Part shown: piece after piece, positions 1 through 12,600 of the stretch
How positions within the stretch are numbered: the stretch's first letter is position 1
Layout: each line of letters opens with the position of its first letter
DNA from: Mansonella perstans
Lineage: Eukaryota > Nematoda > Chromadorea > Rhabditida > Onchocercidae
Length of the DNA: 64,000 nucleotides
Direction of reading: 5' to 3'
Assembly (NCBI GenBank): GCA_037074765.1
Contig: JBAMDO010000038.1
Location: forward strand, 186,001-250,000
Position numbers and translations under genes: made by a program
The notes under the pieces: model-generated
Told to the model about the DNA's origin: nothing
Database searches by the model: none
What the model saw: only the letters and a program-made list of their open reading frames with translations

Positions 1-413
1 AAAAGCTTTAATAAGATTCTTTTTTAATCATTTATTAATTGTATCACTAAATGAATAAGATGACAAGTCACATTAAGATTTCTTTAAGCTACAGTATGCA
101 TTCATTCATATATTGATTGAATATTGATATGAGAAATAGATAATGTTAGCAATTAAATTAATCAGTGATTCGATTATTTAAATTAATTAATTTCCTAACA
201 GTTTTTTTGGGATTATTCATACTTTAAATAGCTTCATATAAAATTTCAATGATTCAAACTAACTTTTACTTAGTCATCAACAACACATGTGAAATCCATG
301 TATAATTCTAGGCCTCAATATAATGATCCTGGTAGATTGTATTTCCTTTTACAGTTTTTGCAATAAATTTCATGAGAAAATAAAACAAATTTTGCTATAA
401 TTCGTTATTTTAG
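1..413. other. Intron or upstream DNA of the first gene
   Basis: No coding exon could be recognised here. The stretch is AT-rich and ends in a splice acceptor (tattttag) directly before the first visible exon at 414. Because that exon opens in mid-codon, this DNA is most likely an intron of the first gene, whose 5' exons lie to the left of the window. Confidence 0.5.
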
Positions 414-2907
414 CTCGACCCGGTAGGAAGAAAATACTGGATATTGATCCACGACAAGTACTTATTCATCCTCAAATAGTAAAACTTCCCGGTTGTTTTA
501 ATGTTGAGATTAGAAATATTCGAGTACTTGATAACCGTGATGCAATCGGGAATAATTTCTTCGCAAAAGTTGAATACCAATGGTGGAATGTGAGGGATTT
601 CGCAGATTTAAAATGTAAAAATGCTAGCGCTAATGGATGTGGTGGCTATGGAAATAATTGGTAATAATCATTTTTTTTTTTTTTTTTTGTTCTTTAAATC
701 TGAAAATTCTAGAAACGGAAACTAATTAGCATCGAAATATAACCAAAAAAAAATGATAGTTTAATGGTACATTCAATCTTACATGTTCGAGAAGCAACGC
801 TTTAAAAATATCAAAACGATTTATCAGACGAAAATGGACATTTTCTAATCCCAAAAACTTTAACCTGCTAGTCAATAGGTCATACTGATGTGATTTTTTT
901 AGTTGTTTAGAAATAATTCTTCGAATTATTTAAATGAATATACCTTTAAATTAATAAAGTCTTATTGACTAAATAAAATATTTCTATCCACGTTGCAAAA
1001 TTTATATAAAACAATAATTTAAAAGAAAATAAATAATTAATATTTGCAGCAATTATCAAAGCATTTATCATTCGAGCTAAATATAATAGAATGCATTTTT
1101 TTAATTAATTAATAAAAACAAATAAAAATTTCTCATATAATATTTGTTTGCTTAGCTATTACTGCGATATTTGTGAAAGTTTGCAACATTTACAAGAAAG
1201 TGGCAAGTCAGCATTAACGGATCAGCTAAAAGGAATTAGCTGTCCAAAGCAACCAGGAATCTACAATTTCCGGTAAATATTTATGCAAAATTTTTAGGAA
1301 TTATTTCATTTGGATCCGAATTATATATTTCAGTTCCATTTTCGAAGGTCCAAGTCGCAAATTTCAACCAAATTCAGCCTATCGATAATTTAAAATAATT
1401 CAGTTAGTTTCATCTGGAATTGTTAAATGACGAAAACCAAATGGTATAATTTTTATCTATGTAAATTTCAATATCATTCGTAATTCAGGAAAGAATTTTG
1501 TCTGAATGATTGGTTCGCTTTTGACAGTAACGGTGATTGTGAATTTGATTTCTTTCAAGGTGACAAATTTTCCGACTATCGAATTGCATTTTCGTCCTTG
1601 CAACAAGTTGGATATGTATGCTTTGTATTATCGTTCTTTTTTTTTTTTTTTAAATTCACAAATAAACTAGCTGCCTTTTTTTCACTCAAACTTTTGATTT
1701 ATGTTAATCTGTTCGAATCAATGGTAACTAATCAATGATTTAAATGAATTTAATAATTTTAAGAAGCGGTTTAAATCAATGCCAAAAGTTAAACTTATGG
1801 TACTATTCTCGGACAACTTCTTGATCCTGTCCGATCTGCACTAAATAATCTTGATGTCTTATTACAAATAGCTGCTTAATTATCATGATTACTCGTTTCA
1901 TAGCTACCTAGCAGAATTAACCTATTTTATTAATATTAATTCCTATCTAATACTAATTCCACCTCTACTCTAAGGATCGTAATTTTTATAACAAAAACTT
2001 TTACTGCTAAACTTTTTCAGTACACTAATTTTTTCTTTTTTATACAGGGTACCATAATAGCAAAATTACGTTTGGCAGCTAATGCAACAGGTGAAACTGC
2101 TGAAAGAAAACGAATGAAGGAGGCGTTCATTGAAGAAACTGTGCAGAAGGAGTTAGAAGAGAGGAGGAAAGTTTGGAATATTGATAACGAACAGTTTAAG
2201 AGATTTCAAAAATGGTATATCAATTACCGCAAGGATGAATGGCATAGGTAAGAGAAGTATGAAGTGAACAACCAAGAAATAATAAAGCAAAAATTATCTT
2301 CAAAAATATTTAAGCAGCAAATAAATCATGATTGTTTACAGAAAAGCAAAATTTTTCATGTTCAAAAATATAATTGCAATACAAATATCAATAGATTCAA
2401 ATAAAATAAAACTTGCGACTCGATCCTTATGTCTTCCACAACTCAACTATGCATTCTTAATCATGAGCGTTCCAACATTACTAGTGTACTGATATAGAGA
2501 CTGGTCCAGATAAAATAATTAATTACTTCGATATATTATTTTCAAGTAATTCAAAATACATTTTATGAAAATCACATCCAAATTTACTTCCATTTAATGA
2601 TTTCAAGAACCAGATTTCATAAATTTTTACATATTCGTTCGTAATTTCATGAATTCCTCCCAGTAAAATTCAATTTTTGGAAAATATCGTTAATTGCAAA
2701 ATCCTACATAATTGTTGATATCGGCGAACATGTCCTTGAAATTTCCTCATTTTCTATATCTAGATTTGGAACTCACTATATTTCAGAGAAGAATACTTAC
2801 CATGGCTATTGTATGAGAATGAAATTTCATGCATACGACTTGTTTTCGACGTTTGTCAACGAGCTCCGAAACGTAGCCCATTTACTGGTCAGTTAACCTG
2901 CTTTTAA
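414..2907 (+). CDS. Unrecognised cysteine-containing, probably secreted protein (3' part)
   Basis: Five exons join in phase: 414-660, 1156-1272, 1489-1615, 2048-2247 and 2787-2907 (stop TAA), giving 269 residues. The start and any signal peptide lie left of the window. The product has spaced cysteines (for example around CGGYGNNWYYCDIC and ISCPKQPG), tryptophan-rich stretches, then a charged helical segment (KEFIEETV.KELEERRK type) and a C-terminal part with FDVCQRAP. I do not recognise the family. The paired cysteines with a globular, beta-rich-looking first half suggest a secreted or lumenal protein, but this is inference. An extra acceptor at 1331-1333 opens a short alternative 3' exon (1334-1388) that would end the protein early after 17 further residues. 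Exon phases agree at every junction, so the gene call itself is firm; the function is not. Confidence 0.75.
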
Positions 2908-3431
2908 AATTAGCGCGATTCAACATCAGAAGCTAAGAGTGTATGGTGATCTCCAATTGACAATGGACATTTCACATAATTACTGAGATCTTTAATACAG
3001 TCACTGTTTCAATTTGTGATATAATTAGTTCAAAGAAAATTTTTCACCTCAGTTTACAAAAAAAGAGAAAAAAGAAAATGATACGGAACAGAAATTTAGA
3101 ACGAAGCCAGCGATAATGCAATGAAATTACTGTGAACATTAGAGACTAAGCGATAACAGCAAATTTTGTTTGCCTTTGTAAGGGATATTGAAAGTGTACA
3201 TGAAAATCACAAAAAGAGGATGGAGTTTATGGTTTTTTTTCATTTTTGAATGATATTTTCTATATATGTCCATGGAAAAATTTCGAGTTCCAAAAAACCT
3301 TTTTCATCAGTTTTACATGCTACAGTTGATGTTATTACTGCCACTATGAATAATCATAAATTTTCTTGAAATAAAGTAATCATCGGGAATAAAAATGACC
3401 ATGAAATACTACACAAATTACAGTTTTTCAA
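2908..3431. other. Convergent 3' region between genes 1 and 2
   Basis: No coding sequence seen. It holds the 3' UTR of the plus-strand gene ending at 2907 and the 3' flank of the minus-strand gene ending at 3432. A plus-strand AATAAA at 3370-3375 lies only about 57 bases before the stop of the facing gene, so the two transcripts probably abut or overlap at their tails. Confidence 0.6.
3370..3375 (+). promoter_or_regulatory. Candidate poly(A) signal of the first gene
   Basis: Canonical AATAAA about 460 bases after the stop at 2907 and before the convergent gene. It is a plausible cleavage signal, but the hexamer is common by chance in DNA this AT-rich. Confidence 0.4.
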
Positions 3432-4775
3432 TTAAAGTCCTCTCGATCGCATATTTGCCAACTCGTAGGCTTTTCTTCGCCTTTCCAACATTAACTCGCG
3501 TCGTCGATGATTCCGCTCATTTTCTTCACGTAATCTATTCAACGCTTCATGATGTCGACGCACTGATCGTAATAAATCTTCCTTCGTCATTTGCGGTCGT
3601 CGCGATCTACGTGGCATCTCACTAGGCTAAATTAAATTTTCAGTATTTTAAGATTATACAAAAATGAATCTCCAAATTTTCTTATAAAAACTGTCACAGC
3701 AACTGCTTCAATAAGCCATTGGTAGCCTAATCAAAAGAAAGATTTTAACCGCATTGTTTTTAATGGTTTGCATTAGAAAGTAAGTTGCTGAAACAAATAA
3801 CTATAACAAACTTCCGACAACAAAGTATCTTGGTTAACTTTCCAATATCAAAGTATCTTAGCTAATTTTATACTGCTAAAAAAAATATGCTCCTCACCAA
3901 TGGGGTAGTATCGTTATGAACAGGTGAAAGTACATCACTAGAAGTTAAATGATTTTGCTGAACGATGGCATCCATTATCTGCTTTTTAAGTTCCTCCATT
4001 TTCTTTTGCTTCGCCATTTTCACTCGTTCCCGTATTTTTGCAGCATTTTCAGCGCTTAATTGCTGCACTTGCTGGTATCTCAAATTTTTGACTGATTATT
4101 TTATATATATAATTTCATATATATATATACATATATATATAAGAAATGGAAAAAAGACATATTAGATTAATGGCTTTGTGAAACTAATTATTTAACGATA
4201 AATAAATATTGCTTAGAAAACGAAGAACTATATTTCACATAAAGTATGCTAGACTGAAATGTATAATAGCAAAGAGTGAAATTGACAGAATAATTTAAGA
4301 ATCCTAAAAAATTACAAAATTAATTGATTATATACTTTAAATCAATTACACACTATTAATTATACACTTTGAGCTAGAGTCCTGATCTATTGTTTTTAAA
4401 GATATACCCCAATGTATCGCTACAAAATATTTTCGTTTTCTTCACCTTCTCCCTTTCTTTCTATATATTTCATCTATTTGCAAGTTATTAGAAAACGAAA
4501 AAAAGAATATAATAAAAACTAGAAAGAAAAATTTAACATAACTAGCATCGTCATTAAAACTTTAATTAAATTTCAGAAATCAATTCAAATTTATTTCAAA
4601 TCGATTCATAATTGTTCTAATCATAACAATTAAAAGTGTAACAACAAATAACAAACCTTATCAATCGACGTCTTTCACGTTCCTTCCGTATAATATTTTC
4701 TCGTTGATCTACTGTTAGTAATGTCAGCTGTGAAGAAGTTCCAGTTGTAGTACTACAATGACCCATTCCGGAAAC
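3432..4775 (-). CDS. Small basic coiled-coil protein, unrecognised
   Basis: Three exons on the minus strand, 4657-4775, 3898-4078 and 3432-3626 (stop), join in phase with good GT-AG borders. From the ATG at 4766-4764 this gives 161 residues. The protein is almost entirely helical and very rich in Arg, Lys and Glu: motifs of the type KERERRRLIRYQQVQQLS, KIRERVKMAKQKKMEEL, then a second helix with ERNHRRRELMLERRRKAYEL. The register of the first helix is reminiscent of the N-terminal region of the centriolar protein CEP295, but the similarity is from memory and weak, so I give no name. A candidate upstream exon at 5541-5569 would extend the reading frame by about 12 residues before this ATG. Confidence 0.7.
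4079..4656 (-). other. Intron of the coiled-coil gene
   Basis: A 578-bp AT-rich intron between the first and second exons. It contains a TA-rich run at about 4101-4141 and no other recognisable feature. Confidence 0.6.
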
Positions 4776-5029
4776 CTGAAGGTCATCCACTCCAACTTAA
4801 ACATTTAGCATTAGAATGCTACGGAAATAGACTGGAAAACGTATTTAAAGCAACAACAACACCAAAATTCCGGAAGAAGGAACAAAGACAACTCTATGAT
4901 CAAAGGCCGGATTTGAATTTGTTTTTTTAAAAATTGCGTGAAGTACGGCCCTTAAAAAGGAGCGAATCGATGTGAAATTCCGATATCTCATTTCAAAAAT
5001 TTGTCTTGCTACAATTAGCTTCTTTCAAT

Positions 5030-5190
5030 TTGTTTAGCTATAATAAATTTCGATTTGTTCAACTTTAACTTTTTTAATTCTTTCAACTTCAATTTTATTT
5101 AATTTTCGCCTAACTTTAACTTTTTTTCAACTTTAACTTTAATTTTTGTGTAACAATTGGCAATTTCAATTTGTTTAGCTCTTTAAATGC
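5030..5190. repeat. Degenerate pyrimidine-rich repeat
   Basis: Multiple imperfect copies of a motif close to caactttaactttt, interspersed with tttgtttagct at both ends. It lies upstream of the coiled-coil gene. Likely a decayed simple tandem repeat; no coding content. Confidence 0.5.
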
Positions 5191-5540
5191 ATAATTTTTT
5201 TTTATTTTTGTTTATAACACATTTGTACTTTGCATAATGTTGTATCTTAATTGATAGAGTAAATGAAAAGAATTTAACTTCATGCCAAATTTGAATTTTT
5301 TATTTATGTTTTACATTACATACAATTTAAATTTAATTTACCATTTGAAAATTTTTTTTCGACAACGAAAACTGACAATCAACGAGAACTGTGACATAGA
5401 ATTGTACGTTTCATTCAAGTACTAAATAAAGACAGGCATTTTTATTTGCAATTCTGACTTAGGTCCTTGATTTAAGTCGTATTTTTCAGATCATGAATGC
5501 TTTTTTGAAATCATGATTGATATTATTCAGCGAAACATAC

Positions 5541-5569
5541 CGAAAGATCATTGGAAGCACCAGAGTATT
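5541..5569 (-). CDS. Candidate 5' micro-exon of the coiled-coil gene
   Basis: On the minus strand a 29-base segment is bounded by a good acceptor (tttccgcag) and a strong donor (GTATGT). Its frame (YSGASNDLS) runs in phase 0 into the exon at 4775, which also opens right after an acceptor. Both signals support a real exon, but its own upstream partner was not found. Glutamine-rich sequence at about 5800-5985 on the same strand might contribute but lacks a clear start and donor. Confidence 0.4.
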
Positions 5570-6629
5570 CTGCGGAAACTCAACTTCATTTTAATATTTT
5601 CAAAAAATGAATTAAAAATGAGAATTTTAGATTTTCAAAAAATGTATTTCTTGTAAGATCCATATCATCTAAGGCAGTATGACTACATCATTCGTGATAT
5701 TTTTTCCTATATCCATTTTTTTTAGTTTGCTTTCTGATTTTTTGTTTTACGGTAATATCAGTTAATATTTATAAATCTTCTTTGTCAATTTTATGTCGCA
5801 TTAATTGTTGGCACAATATAATCATTATTCAGATTTTGTTGGAAATTTTTTCCAGAGTTGTTGTTTGGATTGGATGCATGATTGCGCAGGTGATAACGAG
5901 CAGTTAGTGAACTACGGCGATATGATTGTTGCTGATTTGGTGGAGCCTGTTGCTGATGAATCAGAAGTATAGCATTTTTGTGTTTCACGATATTGGTGTA
6001 TTATTATTTTATAATTTCAACATTTGAATATTAAAAATGAATTCATTGTTTTGGACTAGAGGAATTTATTATTGTTTTGGACTAGAGGAATTTATTGGCA
6101 CATTTTGATAACATTCCTTAATTTAAGTATGAAAAGTCGAATAATTAATTGGTGTGAAATACACAGAATTTGAGGAATTCGAATTTTTTTGTAACTATCT
6201 TTCTGTTGCATATTAACTGGAAGCTTTTTGAAAAAAGGTTTCCTGCTTTTTAATGCATTTGAATATTCAATTATGACAAAAATGTTTCGCGGCATTCATA
6301 TTTAAACACTTAACTCATCCAACCTAATTCCGTTGAAATACGGCAACAGGTTGCTTATATAATGAAAATAACTTTCATTATTAGAATCGAAATTGGTAGT
6401 TATGGCTAATAACGAGTGATATAGCCTGAACTTTTGTGGATCATTTAGTATACTACAAGTAATTTATAGTTTAACTAGGCTTCAGCTATTATTTAATCTA
6501 GTTATGTTCCCAGTTAAGAACTCTAAATCAAACTTTATATTAATTTATTTCCTTATGCTTAGATGGGTACTTCTTGTCTTTTTTTGTTAGATAGTTAATG
6601 AAGACTAAACAATTTACCAATGCTTTCAG
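5570..6629. other. Intergenic DNA before the visible part of APC1
   Basis: Divergent interval between the minus-strand coiled-coil gene and the first recognised APC1 exon. It holds a perfect 26-bp tandem duplication (6045-6096) and a glutamine-rich open frame on the minus strand (5800-5985) without convincing splice signals. The missing N-terminal APC1 exon(s) may be here, but I could not identify them. Confidence 0.5.
6045..6096. repeat. Perfect 26-bp tandem duplication
   Basis: Two identical adjacent copies of a 26-base unit starting attgttttggactagagg, at 6045-6070 and 6071-6096. Perfect identity implies a recent event. Confidence 0.9.
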
Positions 6630-9600
6630 GAACATAAGATTCGATATCGAAGCTTGTCGGAATGTGGTGGAGAAAAACTTTTGATTTTAGATGATTCAGT
6701 TACAATCCAGGAATATCCATCCGGTGTAGTTCGACGTAGACTTACGGCCGATTTCACATTGCTAGATGTTAGTTATCTTTTTTGACTAATTTTTTCGTTT
6801 AAAATTTTGCTTCCATCAGTTAGGACCTTACATTTTCTGCAATAATATCATGCTTGTTTGGGTTACTTTCATTTTCTGCTGACTTTTCAACTTCTCTTTT
6901 TCAGGCCCACATTCAGTTGTTTTTCAAATCTGACTAAATGATTTCAATATCAGCTTTTTTGAAGTTTATCATTAATTTTGCTGATTTAAAAAATCTTAAA
7001 ATACTTAAAATTTAGAAAGTATACTTTAAAAGTATGCTTTATTTTACGTATTTTATGCATAAGTTTCAACCATAGTCGAAAATCTTTTAGTCGTATCTGT
7101 AATAATTACCTTCAAAAAAAGCTTTGTGAGATTTATTAATAATTCTGTATCTTAAACTCTAAAAATCTCTTTTCTTGTACTTCAATTTTTTGCAGGCATT
7201 TTGGTGTGAATTTCCGAACACTTCTGCTAATAACGGTTCTTTGCGTGGTGTTTGTCTTATTGGACGCAAAAATCTTATATTCGCTTCTGATACTGACTGG
7301 GTTTCTTATACAATCACACTACCATTTACTGTAATAATTTTTACTTGTTTCCTTCAAAAATTTTGCTAAAGTCAGAATTTAGTCAGTTCCGTTACTTATA
7401 TGTTTCTACGATATCGGTAGGTATCAAGTGTTATAATGTATGAAAGGTTGAAAATTTGGCATTGCAAACATTTGGTTCCCGAGTTCATTTAGATTTGATT
7501 GCTTGATCATGTCCTTGGTGAACATAATATTGCAGGTAAAACGCGTATTTCGAAGTGCCTTAGGCTTGATTTTGCAAAGAACTGCTCCATTACCATCATT
7601 GTAAGACTTTCAGAGTAAATTATTTTTAAAAATGAATTAGATTTAACCAGACGTTTTTACTAAATTAGGATTCAGGAGATGTCAGTAGTGATTGAAAGTT
7701 AACGAAAAAAAAGTTGCTTAATGAGTCTGGTTAATTCTACATTAGTTAAGACGTCGTATTTGCAGAATCAATTAAAATTGTATTAGTATTTCGAAGATTT
7801 GTTCACCTATTTCAGGATTGCAAATTTTCCACATTTGTTTTCATTATCACATCCATACTGCGAAATATTACCAGTTATATCAAGAAACAAAGGCATTTTT
7901 ATTTCGTTCATTTAAAGAATGATGCTTTATTTGAATTTGAGCAAAGGAATTGGTTAGGAAAAAATGATTACTACAAGATCGGTATGACTGAAAATTTTTG
8001 AAGCTTTTGGGAAAAGAAAAACGGAATAAACTCTTAAAATACTGGCATATTAGGAGGTTCCGATCTCCGGTGTTAATATTAGGAGAGAGGTAGAGGCCAT
8101 AAGCTTAAGCGTGGCATCTCTATCGCCGAAATATATGTATGCGTTCGAAAAAATATACGAGCCGTAGTAAGATACCGATCAAAGGTTGTTTAACTAATTA
8201 TTTTAATCCAGCCGTTGGTTATTCTGTCCATGGAACATAATAAATCGAACTTTGATGTATGTTTCAGATGCAGACAATTCTTCACATTATGTATGGGACA
8301 GTACCGAAGTTTCATTGTTGAAAGCATTGAATGATTGTCAGCTTTTATTAACTTACTCGACAACTGCCCGAGTTCATTCGTTGTATTGGATACGAAGAGC
8401 AACGAAAACGGAGTGGAAATATGCAGCAAGTAAGGCGGAAAGTGTTGTCTCATGCAATACAACACTTACACCTGTTGGTATGTTTCTTAATAAGTTGAAG
8501 AAGTTACTGTGAAATAAATTGAAATCTGATTTTATGAAGTGCTTGAAAAGATTCACTCCATTCTATGTGACAGAATAAATGATTATCTGGCCTGCTGCAA
8601 ACTAATTCAACTTATATAAACATATAATTTTTTTTTTCACTCATTGTTACTAGTAAATGAGTTTTAAATGCGCTGAGTAGATGGAGCAGATGAAGCACAA
8701 TTTTTTAACAGTGTGTTACACTTTATTCCATGACCAGTAGCTTTCAGTTAAAGAATGATGTTAATTAGCACATAAATATACAAAAATTTAAGAATTTTAA
8801 TTGAAATGTTTTCGAATTTTAAACAACACTTCCAAAATAAAAATTAATCTTTTAAGTCCGATTAATGTGACACATATTACATTCTACTATTTGTAGCACA
8901 ATAAATAAAGCTTGACTGATTGTAATGGGTGTTTTTCTGTTCCCTTTTTTTCTATTATTTAGCAAATAATGGTGTAGAAGTTAAAGTAATAATTAAATAA
9001 CAGTATTAATGTTACAAATGAAATTTTGAATCATTTCATTTGTTTTATCTATCAGGCCGATCGAGTCAACTGTCAACACCGCAGATGGGTAGCCAATCAA
9101 GACATCATTTTGGTAATAATGATTCATTAGCAGGTAAAAATTTATTTTGCATACTTCGATGAGGGATTTTTTTCTACTTTTCTAAAAGCTAAAGAAAAGT
9201 AAATTTTTTTAGATGAAACTTGGGTAACACCTCAAACACGATCAGTTCGTACACGATCCATGACTGCAGCAGCGGCGCTAATACAGTCCTTGCCTTTTCC
9301 AACTACAAGTCCTGCTCAACGATCTTCTGCAAAGTTAGTTACCTTTTCGATATTCTACTTTCATTAAATCATTATGACCGAAATGGCTGTTTGTTTGAAA
9401 AGAGTAGACTGATGATTTACTATGAACTTCTCATAGAATGGTTTATAAATCCATGTTCGGTTTTCATTTACCTTGTCGTAGAAACACGTGTTACAATGCA
9501 TAAGTAGGAAATTTGAATTCGATATATGTCGATGAAATGGCGAAAAGTTAGTTTGAGAGGAAAATTGGAAACTAATGCAACTTTTCTTGCAGCCGGTCAA

Positions 9601-12600
9601 TTACAGATTCGCCAATTTTTCGCTTACGAGGAGGAAGTAAGAATGGTTTAATTTAGTTTCGAAAAAAAATTAGGGATTTAAAATTCATTTTTTCGTCTGC
9701 CTTAAGCTAGATACCATTATTATATCTTCATTTGATGTTAAATTTTGCCTTTATCTCTTCTAAATTTAATTAAAACCATAAAATCTGCTTAAATAGAACT
9801 AATATGCAACATTTTTTATGCATGCTTTCGAAATATAAGTAGAAAATATTTTATCAGGTTTAAGGAAAGAGAAATATAATATTCCGGAGCCTTCCATTTT
9901 AGCTGCTTGATTTTTGTCAATTGCATAATTTTTTTGCTCTTGGTTTATTCACATATTGTTCAACATTTTTCAAAATAGCATTTTATAAAATTAATCATTA
10001 CTGTTGAAGTTTGATAGGGTTTCGATAAAGAGAAAAATATTGATTTGACATGTATCATTACAGGTGCACATACGACTCCTCGCCTTAGTTCGTTTTGTGA
10101 TGATAGCATTATTTCGTTGATTGAGACTCGTGGTTCAGAACTCGATCTTTTGGCGCCTGAAGTAATTATTTATTTCTCTTATAGCTCATTTTGTTTTTCA
10201 GATCATACATTTCTTTTATTTTCTTATTTTTCTTGTATTCGCTTGCAGATTTGTATGGAGTGTATATGGACGGAACGTCGTCAAGCGGATCCTGAAACAA
10301 GTGGTCCTGCAACTACTGCATTTCTTACTCAAGGTTGAAGTTTAACTTTCTTAAGTGAATTTTCGAATTTCTACTTGTGGAAATCTACTTGTCCTATTTT
10401 TCTTTATTCCTTAGTTAAGGTAAAAAAGAGGTAACCCAGTTTTTTCTTAGAATTTTGTAGGAATAGTTCAAAAATAAGTGTTATAAATAATTTATATATG
10501 TTTATTTTGGTATTGCTTGTTTACGCTTTTGAGATGATCATAGGTTGGATCTTTTCATATATTCTGATCAGCGAGATATTCAAAGGGGAAAAATATGAAA
10601 GTTTTATCGGGCATCAAAATATTACGTATGATTCCCTCATTGCAGGAATTAACAAACCGTTTCAGATTTTACCGGTCAAACGCATGTATGCTTTTATGTA
10701 GCAGAGCAAAAATTATTAAAATGTATTCGGGGAAAACTGCATGATGAAGGAAGAATGACTACAAGTTCCTTTACTACTATCCCATGTAAAGGAGCTGCAG
10801 ATATTAAGGTTTGTTTTTTAGAAGAAATTAAAATTCAAACTGTGGGAGATGCGAGAAATTCTCTTGCAGGGACGGAAAATGTTGGCAGTGATCGATCTCG
10901 ATGATACGGTGATTCTATATAGTGGTACTACACGTATCGGTGCTTTATACGGGAACTATGAATTTTTAAATATTAAAGAACCTTCTGTAAATAATCAGGT
11001 GTCTCTTTTGTTTACTTTCAAAAACATTTTCGCAAAATTAGTATTATATGATGAATTTCATTGATATGGTTTATTTCAAATTTTCGTTAAAAATTCAATC
11101 TCATTCGAATATTTAGAGAAAAGCATTAAGTTAAATTTCTTAATTTTTTTTTTTACATCAGCTGAAAAGAAGTTGAATCTAAGTAAATTAGAAATATTGG
11201 ACGGATTTCTCGATTGAGATGCAATTTCCGAATTATTTATATGTCACACTTCACTTTTTCCCTGTTTCCGTATTTCGTGAAAAACCGAGACTAATGATTT
11301 TAGGATGTCCATGAGTACGCTAGTGCTTGTGGTCTATCAATATGTGCTCCGGTTGTTGAATTGCGTACTGCTTTTGTAGGCCATATTATTTTGGTACGTT
11401 ATCTCATAAAATCTAAATATATGATTTTTTTTTCTAAAATTGTTTAAATTTCAAGTTTTTTTTTATGTGAAATGCAATTCTTTGTATACAGAGTGTTTCG
11501 ACATAAAGCTGCACTAGTTTTAAATAGCGATGAAGTTTTGGTAGTTGAATTTTGATATTCCTCAAATTCTTTTTTTCTATTAAAAAGAATTTCAACCTAT
11601 AGTTTTTGAGCTATGAAATTCGATTATTCCAGAAGACACAAAGGCATGATACGGTGATGTGCAGGCTTGCGTCAATTGCATCTTCACCCTTTGGTTATTT
11701 TTTTCTTCATATGGTCTTTTTGCGAATCATTGCTAATCAAGAAAGATGGATTGTAACTTTAAACATAGATTGTAACTTTCTCTACTTTACTTTGTTAGTT
11801 TGCGTTCTCATTGCAGTTGCTGAGTGTCTGTCTCAAGTTTGCTCAAATTTACCCTTGGATAAAGCAATGAAACTATCATCATCCTGGTGCACAAATAATA
11901 CCTCTGGTCTATTAAATCACTATTATGATAATCGGGTTGCTGCAGAAGTTGCCATGTTTGTACAGTTCGTTTTTCTGCAGTGTGGATTACACATCCAGGG
12001 TTTCCCTGTCTTCCGCGATGTAAATGTCATTTGTAAATAATTAGTTTAGTAAGATTATTTTGGATGTTAAATTACTATTCACTGTTCATTTTGCATTTCA
12101 TTTCAGCTTAGCAATTATTTTACTTTCTTGTAAAATGCAGTGCATTATTCTTTCTATTCTGTTTGATTTTTTCCTAGATTCTAGTGTTTGTTTGCGCTTT
12201 GTGTAAATTTTCAGATAGTTTTTAAAAACTTTGAGATTGTTTTTAGATAAATTTACTTCGAAATCGCTGTGAAGAAGAAATTCATCAAAAGAAGAAGCGC
12301 ACTAAACATTCTAAACATATTGGCGTAAGTGTACAGACTGTAATTATTTTCACTTAATGTTTATGAGAAAAATGACTATTATGGTTTATCCTTTATTATG
12401 ATGAGCAAAATGTCGGTTTTGTACCGTTTTGCAAATCTTTATAACCTCGATGATAATAATTAAATGGTGACGTTCACATTTTTCTCTTGCAGTTTTTTTT
12501 TTCGTTTACTTTGCATGCATAATTTTTGACTCAGAACTATTTTTCATGTGTAAAGCTTGCGAGATTTAGAAGACTTAAATACATCAGAGAGAATCTAATT

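Noticed and set aside
8190..8556. Minus-strand open frames opposite APC1
   Set aside because: They mirror the APC1 exon 8268-8477 and show no family features.
10498..10701. Plus-strand open frame inside APC1
   Set aside because: Wrong frame. The APC1 exon opens at 10666 in another frame and joins directly to 10333 in phase.
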